Origin: Sediminibacterium sp. | GTDB lineage: Bacteria; Bacteroidota; Bacteroidia; Chitinophagales; Chitinophagaceae | Assembly (NCBI GenBank): GCA_028687975.1 | Contig: JAQTZD010000022.1 | Location: forward strand, 1 to 33,502 | DNA length: 33,502 nt | Reading direction: 5' to 3' | Shown here: piece after piece, positions 26,171-33,502 of the stretch | Layout of the letters: each line of letters opens with the position of its first letter | Numbering within the stretch: the first letter of the stretch is position 1 | The notes under the pieces: model-generated | Seen by the model: only the letters and a program-made list of their open reading frames with translations | Database searches by the model: none | What the model was told of the DNA's origin: nothing | Translations under genes and position numbers: made by a program

Positions 26171-29100
26171 ATGTATATGAGAAAACTGTTATTATTGATT
26201 TTTACATTTGAGCTCTTAAACAATATTAATGCTCAACAAATTGCAGGGACCTTTGGAAAAGTAAGTATTACTTCTCCTAACGCGGCAGCATTAGGAAAGT
26301 ATGGCGATATCCCGGTTAGCTATCATACGGGAGTGCCTAATATCACCATTCCACTTTATACTCTTAAGGAGGGAGGGCTTACGTTGCCTCTTCAGTTAGC
26401 GTATCACGCCTCCGGATTAAAGGTTGATGAGAATGCGAGTTGGGTTGGTACTGGTTGGTCTTTAATTGCAGGAGGAGCAGTTAGCAGAACTGTTAAAGAT
26501 AAACCAGATGAGCGACGTGCAGAAAGTCTCCAGCAGACATATGGCTATTTCTCAAATTATGGAATATCCAGTTATTTATTAAATAATGATGCAGTTACAC
26601 CGGAATATTTTGATTCCGAACCAGATATGTTCTCGTTTAATTTTAATGGATATAGCGGGAAGTTTTATTTTGATGAAAGCAGAAATCCGGTCATAGTTCC
26701 TGAACAGGATGTAAAGATTGAATACGTATACGAAGATACCCTCTGGAATAATGCACCTGGCATTGGATCTGTTTTGGGAAAGAGCATAGAGTCTTTTGTT
26801 ATTACAACTCCAGACGGTACTCAATATTTTTTTGGTACACCTGATCAAATAATGCCGGCACCTTATTGCGATCCGATAGAGGTGGTTTCCTCATGGACAG
26901 GTGCCAATGGAAATAGTATGGGAAAAGTGATTTCAAGTTGGTATTTATATAGAATACGTTCTTCAGATGGAGTGAATCAGATAAATTTTTATTATACAAG
27001 AGATAAGTATGCTTTTTTTACCTATCCTAGTTCTATTTATGGTAATAGTTCTGAAAATCAAAATTTGTATTATGGTGTAAAGAATTTAATGTCTGGTGTA
27101 CTGTTAAGTAAAATAACAACCTCGTCAAACAACGTTGAATTTGTGCCCGGAGTAGCAAGAGAAGATTTGTCCAGATGGGCTACAGGTGTTGATGAAAATC
27201 AATCTGATTATCCAAATCAAACGTCTCCGGTTTTGGGAGGCATTAGAGTATATGATACCGGAGCCTCCTGTATTAGGAAATTTGATTTTTCTTATGGTTA
27301 TTTCCAGGACACAACAACTACAGTTTCAACTTATTTTAGTTGGATAAACACCGATAAGAAACGACTGAAACTTAATTCTGTAAGAGAGTTGAGTGGAAAC
27401 GACTCAATTGTATTACCTCCATATGTTTTTGAATACTTTAGTGAGCATGTTCCAAGAAAATTGAGTTTTGGTAAAGATCATTGGGGTTTTATCAATGGCG
27501 CGAACTCAAATACAATGCTGTATCCGGAAGTATTTGATAATAACGGGAGTATGAATCAGTCTCTAAATCTTTCTGTTAATAACAGAGAGGCAGTATGGCC
27601 GGCAATGCGGGGAGGCACTTTGAAAAAGATTACGTATCCAACAGGAGGAACAACTGCATTTGAATTTGAGCCAAATAGTTTCCCTGTTAATGGAATAAAC
27701 AGAACAATTGGTGGATTACGGGTAAAATCAATTATTAGTACAGATTCTGTAATCCTGAATTCTACTGTTACTAATTATGAATACATAAATACTTCTTCGG
27801 GGTTGTCTAGCGGTGTGCTTTTTAGCAAGCCAACATATATTCAGCTGCTCAGAAATGATTGGGCAAAGATATCAAACATGATGGGGAATAACGGAAACGG
27901 ATGTTTTGATAAGTTTGGTGTAAATGAAAATCAAATACGTTCCTATATTCTATCTGACAATTCCATAAGGCCGATGGAAACTACCCAAGGATACCATATT
28001 GGCTATGGAACAGTAAAGGTTTCTAAACAGGGTAGTGGCAGCTCAATTTATGTTTACAATGTAAATACTCCATGGCAAATTAATTGGGGAAATACTATTG
28101 CGACAGTTTATATCAATAATCCCGGTCCCTGTGATCCGAATATTCCAAATTACCCTGCTACACCTTTGCCTACAGATTTTTATCGAGGGGAATTGAGCGA
28201 GGAATTTCATTTTAATGAAAATGGGACTTTATTGACAAAGAAAGAATATACAGTCAGATATGAGGTAAAGAATAGCTCAACACCTGGAAGGGTTTTGTAT
28301 CGAATACCATTTAATTTGAACAACGCATCTGTATTGAGTTATTACGCAAATAAAACAGCAAAGAAAATTGAGTCGGCTGTTGTGGAGAAGATGTTTCAGC
28401 CAAACGGATCATATATTCAGGAAGTATCTCAGACGTTATTTGAGAGTTCATTTCATAATCAGCCCACTAAAATAATTATTTATAACTCTAAAGGGGATAC
28501 AATTACGAAGAGAAATAGATACATTTTCGATATTAGGTCAGAGTCTTTTGACACATTAAGTTCTTGTGAGAATGGCTCTTCAGATTTTTTGAGTTATATG
28601 GATGGTTTATTATATACGAATGGTTATGCGGCAAGTTTTACTGCTTGCCCCGATGGCTATTTAAGTCCATGTAATTTATCGGCTCAAAGTTCTTTTAGTG
28701 CGGCATTGTTTAATCCGAGAAAGGATTTTATTAATTGTAATAGAATAAAACTTACTAATAAGACTCCTTTAAACTTGTTTCAGCAATATCATGATTTAGT
28801 TAAGTCGACTGCTGATCAAAGTTTAAAGCCAATCATGTGGATGCAGGATATTTATAAAAATGCCATATTGGAGACCAGTGAGTGGAAAAATTCAAAGTTG
28901 TTACGTTCTACTTATGCTCAATATACTAATGAGCGGGATGATCAATTTGGCGTATACCCCGGAAAGCTTAAAGCCATTGAGTTGTTAATTCCGTCATCAC
29001 AATTCTCTAGTGTGTCTATAAGCAATACAGGGCTATCTATAGATGCCAGATATGCCGATGTTAAAAAACTGTTGTTTGCTAAGGGGAATCAAGTAAATGA

Positions 29101-29989
29101 AATAGGGCGTGATAATCTGAATTATGCTTATCAGTGGAGTTATAATAATCAATATCCATTAGTTAGAACTGTTAATGCATATAATCATCAAAGAGAGTCG
29201 TTGGAGAATTCAAGAATATCGCAGTCTGTTCCCTTTACGATTGGAGGAGGCCAGCCTGCGGGCGGAAGTGCAAACAAAACAATTGTTCAGGTTGATACCG
29301 CGGATATTATATTGTCTATTGGAACTGTTCCTAATGATGCGAAGGTTTCCGCACTGTATACTATTTCCGGACCTGGGCAAAATTCGACGCAATATTATTT
29401 GTGCTCCTCGGGTTACGTAGGTGATAGTTGTTCAGGAGTACCTTCTACTGTGGTCCTCCCTAATATGTTGCCCGGAACATACACAATTGATATTGCCGTG
29501 AATACATCATTTGGAAGCTTTAGTTTCCTGATGAATACCAGTTTCTCATACTTGGGCAAAGCAATTATTGATGTCGGGGATAAGGAATTCTATTACGAAG
29601 GATTTGAGGAGTCGATTATCGCAAACAGCAATATTGGATATACTGGTAGCCGAAGTTATAGCGGAGCGTTTAATGTTGGATTTACACCTCCTAATAGTCG
29701 AAATTATATTATTCAGTGGTGGAACTATGCCAATGGGAAATGGAATTTTAATCAACAAAACTATATGCCCAACACTATTCTTTCAGGTATTCTTGATGAA
29801 GTGCGGGTGCTACCGGCTGATGCTCAAATGACGACATATGCATATGATTCTCGCTTCGGGTTAATTGGTGAATGCGATACAAACGGAAGAAAAGTTTATT
29901 ATGAATACGACGCTTTGGGTAGGTTAAAGCTGGTTCGTGATCAGGATGGGAATATTATTAAAACCATCGATTATAACTATAAAAAATAA
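26171..29989 (+). CDS. Large RHS/YD-repeat family surface protein
   Basis: The 1272-residue product has a signal peptide (LLLLIFTFELLNNINAQ). Two ATGs two codons apart (26171, 26177) are both possible. The N-terminal part has the SpvB/RHS-like start SPNAAALGKYGDIPVSYHTG, VPNITIPLYTLKEGG and NASWVGTGWSLIAGGAVSR. The middle (about 200-1000) has many RHS-type strands, including KKITYPTGGTTAFEFEPN. The C-terminus has only two or so YD repeats (TYAYDSRFGLIGECDTNG, YYEYDALGRLKLVRDQDG) and stops at YNYKK. No core-and-toxin end is present, unlike polymorphic RHS toxins. Codons are AT-rich compared with the upstream housekeeping genes. The next gene starts eight bases later. Role unknown; probably a surface or secreted structural protein. 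Confidence 0.9.
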   Translation: MYMRKLLLLIFTFELLNNINAQQIAGTFGKVSITSPNAAALGKYGDIPVSYHTGVPNITIPLYTLKEGGLTLPLQLAYHASGLKVDENASWVGTGWSLIAGGAVSRTVKDKPDERRAESLQQTYGYFSNYGISSYLLNNDAVTPEYFDSEPDMFSFNFNGYSGKFYFDESRNPVIVPEQDVKIEYVYEDTLWNNAPGIGSVLGKSIESFVITTPDGTQYFFGTPDQIMPAPYCDPIEVVSSWTGANGNSMGKVISSWYLYRIRSSDGVNQINFYYTRDKYAFFTYPSSIYGNSSENQNLYYGVKNLMSGVLLSKITTSSNNVEFVPGVAREDLSRWATGVDENQSDYPNQTSPVLGGIRVYDTGASCIRKFDFSYGYFQDTTTTVSTYFSWINTDKKRLKLNSVRELSGNDSIVLPPYVFEYFSEHVPRKLSFGKDHWGFINGANSNTMLYPEVFDNNGSMNQSLNLSVNNREAVWPAMRGGTLKKITYPTGGTTAFEFEPNSFPVNGINRTIGGLRVKSIISTDSVILNSTVTNYEYINTSSGLSSGVLFSKPTYIQLLRNDWAKISNMMGNNGNGCFDKFGVNENQIRSYILSDNSIRPMETTQGYHIGYGTVKVSKQGSGSSIYVYNVNTPWQINWGNTIATVYINNPGPCDPNIPNYPATPLPTDFYRGELSEEFHFNENGTLLTKKEYTVRYEVKNSSTPGRVLYRIPFNLNNASVLSYYANKTAKKIESAVVEKMFQPNGSYIQEVSQTLFESSFHNQPTKIIIYNSKGDTITKRNRYIFDIRSESFDTLSSCENGSSDFLSYMDGLLYTNGYAASFTACPDGYLSPCNLSAQSSFSAALFNPRKDFINCNRIKLTNKTPLNLFQQYHDLVKSTADQSLKPIMWMQDIYKNAILETSEWKNSKLLRSTYAQYTNERDDQFGVYPGKLKAIELLIPSSQFSSVSISNTGLSIDARYADVKKLLFAKGNQVNEIGRDNLNYAYQWSYNNQYPLVRTVNAYNHQRESLENSRISQSVPFTIGGGQPAGGSANKTIVQVDTADIILSIGTVPNDAKVSALYTISGPGQNSTQYYLCSSGYVGDSCSGVPSTVVLPNMLPGTYTIDIAVNTSFGSFSFLMNTSFSYLGKAIIDVGDKEFYYEGFEESIIANSNIGYTGSRSYSGAFNVGFTPPNSRNYIIQWWNYANGKWNFNQQNYMPNTILSGILDEVRVLPADAQMTTYAYDSRFGLIGECDTNGRKVYYEYDALGRLKLVRDQDGNIIKTIDYNYKK

Positions 29990-29997
29990 GCAGCCAT

Positions 29998-32900
29998 ATG
30001 TTACTGAGAAAAAAAATAGTACTAAAAATAAGTTTTCTGGCTGCTGCTTTTATTTATATAGTCGGAAATGTTTCAGCGCAGAGAGTGATTATAAAGAACG
30101 GATATCCTGCTACAGTATATGCTGTTCCAAAAGGGAAAAGCACCGATACTGCCAAGTTAAAAGCACCGCCAAAACCAATAGTAAGCGGAAAAAAGGGGGC
30201 CACTTCTATTGCCCCGCAGTTAATGATGTCTGAGTTTGGATGTTATCTTTCAGGTCAAACATTTGCACAGATTGGGACTTCTGAAACTTATTATCTTTAC
30301 TGTGATACCTATCAGTTTGTGTCTGATTGGGCTATTACAGGTGGATATGTGACTGACGTAGGCGCAGGTTATGTTACAGTATATTGGACTGGAAGTTCCG
30401 GTAGTTTTGGAGCAATATATGCTTTGGGAGATGCATATGGAACATCCATTGCAGAACTCTATGTTACATTAAGCTCACCTACACCACCTCTTTCGGGTGG
30501 TTCGATATCTGGATTTAGTTCTTCCGTCTGTTATGGACAGACCCCATCAACAATAACTGCCAGTGCAGCGAGCGGAGGTTCCTGCGGTGGTAGTTATTCT
30601 TATCAATGGCAATATTCTTATGATAATGCTACCTGGAATAATTTAAGCGGAGCTTATTCTCAAAATTGCGATCCCGGTGTCTTGTATCAAGGTACCTATT
30701 TTCGAAGATCAGCCTCTTGCAACGGATCAGTGGCCTACACCGATGTGGCTTTTATTTCTGTAACAAATGTTCCGGGAGCGCCAAGTATTCAAAATAACGG
30801 TGCTGCTTTATTGTGTAATGGAAGTTCGGCGCAGCTGGCTTCAAATAACAGCAATACATACTGGTACCAGAATGGTACATATATTGGCTCCGGTGCAAAT
30901 ATCCAGGTAACGACTGCAGGAAGCTATTATGGAGTGGCATATAATGGTTGTGGTACTTCGTCTGCAAGTAATTCCATCAGTATATCCACAATGAATACTC
31001 CGGCTGCTCCTGTTGTTAGTGCAAGCGGAGATGTAAATATCTGTAGCGGACAAACCGTAACACTAAACGGATCGGCAAGTGCAGATATCGGATGGAGTAC
31101 GGGTGATTACGGAACATCCATTGTTGTAGACCGGCCTGGTACTTATTATGCTTTTGCGTACAATAGTTGTGGAACAAGTGGAAATAGTAATGTTGTTACG
31201 GTTTCAAGAATCTCAGCTCCTGCGGTAGAAGCCATTGGAGGGGCGGATGCAGTGTGTACAGCTACAACTACTAATTACTATAATGGCACATCGGGAGGAG
31301 TGTGGTCTTCTTCCAATACCTCTGTAGGAACAATTTCCGGAAGTGGGGTATTTACTGCCGGAACTGGCCCCGGAACAACAGCAGTAAACTATACCGTATC
31401 AAATACCTGCGGCACTACTACTGCTACAAAATACGTTACAGTCAATAGAACCCCTTCTCCAACCATTATCGGAGAATCCAACGTGATCTGCGGTGCTACA
31501 TCGAGCCTTAGTGTATACGATAATAATACAGGTTCTGTAAATGATTATGATCAGTTTTTATGGTATAAAGATGAGTCTTATTTAACCAATGTTTCATCGC
31601 CTTCTGTAGGGCAGGGCAGTTATACAGTAACTGTAACGAAAAACGGCTGTTCTGCCTCATCCGGCGCTAAATCTGTTACCCAGGCGCCTCCGGTTAAACC
31701 AACTATTTCAGCCACAGCAGGTGTTGTTATTTGTAATGGAGCTGCCAAAACAATTTCAGTAACCAATACCGGTTCTTTTGTTTCTTATACATGGTATAAA
31801 GATTTCAGTGGTACTCCAATTCCGGGTGAAACAGGATCTACTATTACAGTTAGTTCTGGTGGGTATTATACGTGCAGGGCCGTGATGTCTACTGGTTGTT
31901 CTGAAGTCAGCGATGCGGTATATATGAATGCGGTGAGCTTTATACCATCTGTTTCCGCAAGTTCAGCTACTACTTTCTGTGATGGAAATGCTGTTACCTT
32001 AAATGCTTCCGGTGGAACTTCCTACCAATGGAGAAACGGAGGAACAGATATAGGCGGGCAGACCGGTTCTTCCATTTACATTACAAGTTCGGGCAATTAT
32101 ACAGTATTTGCAACTGATAATAATGGTTGTTCAGCAGTAAGTGCAAGCCTGCAGGTTACTGTTTACCCTGTACCTGCAGCACCTTATATTTCGGTTTCTG
32201 GCAGTACTGCTTTCTGTGAAAATGGCGCTGTTATGCTTACTGCTCCCTCATCTTATGGATATGAATGGATTAAGAATGATGCTATACTATCCGGGCAGAC
32301 ACAACAGTATTTGTATGTTCAGCAGGCAGGCACTTACAGAGTTGCTGTGACCAATGGCTATGGCTGTAAAAGTGCACCCGGTGCGCCTGTTGCCGTAACA
32401 GTTTACGCACTTCCTTCGCTGTCTGCAATTTCAGGTGCATCTTCTGTCTGTGTAAACAGCGTCATCGGCTTAAGCAACAGTACCCCAGGTGGCAGTTGGT
32501 CCAGCAATAACACTGGGGTGGCTACTGTAAATGGCTCCGGAACCGTTACCGGTGTCGGTGCTGGTACGGCAGTTATTACATACAGTTATACAAATGGAAA
32601 TGGTTGCAGTTCTTCTGTATCTACCACAATAACAGTTTACGCACTTCCATCCCTGGCTGCGATTTCAGGCGCAACATCTGTTTGTGTGAACAACGCGATT
32701 GCTTTAAACAATAGTACCCCCGGCGGCAGTTGGTCCAGCAACAACACTGGGGTGGCTTCAATAAATGCTTCCGGAACCGTTACCGGTGTTGGTGCTGGTA
32801 CGGCAGTTATTACATACAGTTATACAAATGGAAATGGTTGCAGCTCATCTGTGTCTACCACAATAACAGTTTATGCGCTTCCATCCCTGGCTGCGATTTC

Positions 32901-33502
32901 AGGTGCATCGTCTGTTTGTGTAAACAGCACGATTGGTTTAAGCAATAGCACTGCTGGCGGTAGCTGGTCCAGCAATAACACTGGGGTGGCTTCAATAAAT
33001 GCTTCCGGAACCGTTACCGGTGTTGGTGCTGGTACGGCAGTTATTACATACAGTTATACAAATGGAAATGGTTGCAGTTCTTCTGTATCTACCACAATAA
33101 CAGTTTACGCACTTCCTTCGCTGGCTGCGATTTCAGGTACATCTTCTGTCTGTGTAAACAGCGCGATTGGATTAAGCAACAGTACTCCAGGTGGCAGTTG
33201 GTCCAGCAATAACACTGGGGTGGCTACTGTAAATGGCTCCGGAACGGTTACCGGTATCAGTGCTGGTACGGCAGTTATTACCTATAGTTATACGAATGGA
33301 AATGGTTGCAGCTCATCTGTATCCACCACAATAACAGTTTATGCGCTTCCATCCCTGGCTGTGATTTCAGGCGCATCTTCTGTTTGTGTGAACAACGCGA
33401 TTGCTTTAAACAATAGTACCCCAGGCGGCAGTTGGTCCAGCAATAACACTGGGGTGGCTTCAATAGATGCTTCCGGAACCGTTACCGGTATCAGCGCTGG
33501 TA
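29998..33502 (+). CDS. Giant secreted protein with Ig-like repeats (3' end outside window)
   Basis: The frame from ATG 29998 stays open to the window end: at least 1168 residues with no stop. A signal peptide (about 1-28, ending VGNVSAQ) is followed by a Lys/Pro-rich segment and a unique domain (to about residue 160). Then comes a chain of Ig-like domains of about 80-100 residues with the recurring pattern FC-x-N-G-x-(A/V)-x-L, YxW and GxYTVxVTNxxGC (about 165-800), typical of large Bacteroidota adhesins. From residue 802, near-identical 78-residue units of the BIG2 type begin (GSWSSNNTGVATVNGSGTVT). Each domain has two or more cysteines. A C-terminal sorting domain would be expected beyond the window. 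It follows the RHS gene by eight bases. Likely an adhesin or matrix protein. Confidence 0.9.
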   Translation, partial: MLLRKKIVLKISFLAAAFIYIVGNVSAQRVIIKNGYPATVYAVPKGKSTDTAKLKAPPKPIVSGKKGATSIAPQLMMSEFGCYLSGQTFAQIGTSETYYLYCDTYQFVSDWAITGGYVTDVGAGYVTVYWTGSSGSFGAIYALGDAYGTSIAELYVTLSSPTPPLSGGSISGFSSSVCYGQTPSTITASAASGGSCGGSYSYQWQYSYDNATWNNLSGAYSQNCDPGVLYQGTYFRRSASCNGSVAYTDVAFISVTNVPGAPSIQNNGAALLCNGSSAQLASNNSNTYWYQNGTYIGSGANIQVTTAGSYYGVAYNGCGTSSASNSISISTMNTPAAPVVSASGDVNICSGQTVTLNGSASADIGWSTGDYGTSIVVDRPGTYYAFAYNSCGTSGNSNVVTVSRISAPAVEAIGGADAVCTATTTNYYNGTSGGVWSSSNTSVGTISGSGVFTAGTGPGTTAVNYTVSNTCGTTTATKYVTVNRTPSPTIIGESNVICGATSSLSVYDNNTGSVNDYDQFLWYKDESYLTNVSSPSVGQGSYTVTVTKNGCSASSGAKSVTQAPPVKPTISATAGVVICNGAAKTISVTNTGSFVSYTWYKDFSGTPIPGETGSTITVSSGGYYTCRAVMSTGCSEVSDAVYMNAVSFIPSVSASSATTFCDGNAVTLNASGGTSYQWRNGGTDIGGQTGSSIYITSSGNYTVFATDNNGCSAVSASLQVTVYPVPAAPYISVSGSTAFCENGAVMLTAPSSYGYEWIKNDAILSGQTQQYLYVQQAGTYRVAVTNGYGCKSAPGAPVAVTVYALPSLSAISGASSVCVNSVIGLSNSTPGGSWSSNNTGVATVNGSGTVTGVGAGTAVITYSYTNGNGCSSSVSTTITVYALPSLAAISGATSVCVNNAIALNNSTPGGSWSSNNTGVASINASGTVTGVGAGTAVITYSYTNGNGCSSSVSTTITVYALPSLAAISGASSVCVNSTIGLSNSTAGGSWSSNNTGVASINASGTVTGVGAGTAVITYSYTNGNGCSSSVSTTITVYALPSLAAISGTSSVCVNSAIGLSNSTPGGSWSSNNTGVATVNGSGTVTGISAGTAVITYSYTNGNGCSSSVSTTITVYALPSLAVISGASSVCVNNAIALNNSTPGGSWSSNNTGVASIDASGTVTGISAG
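32401..33502 (+). repeat. Tandem 234-bp repeats coding 78-residue Ig-like (BIG2) units
   Basis: Five consecutive units start at 32401, 32635, 32869, 33103 and 33337 (last one cut by the window end). The period is exactly 234 bp, so the frame is kept. The units are almost identical over GSWSSNNTGVA and the VTG(V/I)-AGTAVITYSYTNGNGC part. Variant positions fall into a pattern: unit 1 resembles unit 4 and unit 2 resembles unit 5, hinting at a 702-bp higher-order repeat. The array probably continues past the window. Confidence 0.95.

Noticed and set aside
26171..29989. RHS toxin with immunity gene
   Set aside because: The protein stops directly after its YD repeats, there is no variable toxin end, and the next gene is a giant Ig-repeat protein rather than a small immunity protein.
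32401..33502. CRISPR-like regular repeats
   Set aside because: The 234-bp units are contiguous, in frame and coding for Ig-like domains; there are no short repeats with unique spacers.

Overview
The window looks like a piece of a Bacteroidota chromosome, most likely from the Chitinophagaceae. The reasons are the housekeeping genes (type III glutamine synthetase, small PurL, the AspRS C-terminus), a protein with a type IX secretion C-terminal sorting domain (YPNP motif), GIN/DUF2807 and SdrD_B-like surface proteins, RHS/YD-repeat proteins without a visible toxin, near absence of Shine-Dalgarno sequences, and promoter-like sites of the Bacteroidota form TTTG-N18-TAnnTTTG. The family assignment is inference.

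Layout. 1-3722 (+): end of aspS, a four-helix membrane protein, efp, accB and accC. 3785-10893 (-): a small secreted Spy-like protein, type III glutamine synthetase, and a 1386-aa SdrD_B-like surface protein bound for type IX secretion; each is bounded by a clear hairpin terminator. 11017-15476 (+): a tight cassette of a secreted propeller-like protein, a di-heme cytochrome c peroxidase of the MauG/MbnH group, a copper-amine-oxidase-like protein that has lost its copper ligands, and a LuxR-type response regulator. 15564-20398 (+): a GIN-domain protein, purL, hldD and proC. 20399-22597 (-): an unknown secreted protein and a dienelactone-hydrolase-family protein. 22792-24441 (+): pyrG. 24696-33502 (+): an AT-richer surface cassette of a coiled-coil/outer-membrane protein, an RHS/YD-repeat protein and a giant Ig-like-repeat protein that runs off the window.

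The most interesting part is 11017-14816. The third protein carries recognisable copper amine oxidase blocks, including the NYxY motif whose tyrosine becomes topaquinone. All three copper histidines and the catalytic aspartate are replaced, so it should not be able to make its cofactor in the usual copper-dependent way. It starts one base after a di-heme enzyme whose relatives (MauG, MbnH) oxidise residues in partner proteins. This suggests, as inference, a di-heme enzyme/substrate pair not known to me. A second point is the EF-P at 1173, whose loop reads N-K-x-x-R32 like the arginine-rhamnosylated EF-P of Pseudomonas rather than the usual lysine type. Every stretch between genes is shorter than 300 bases.
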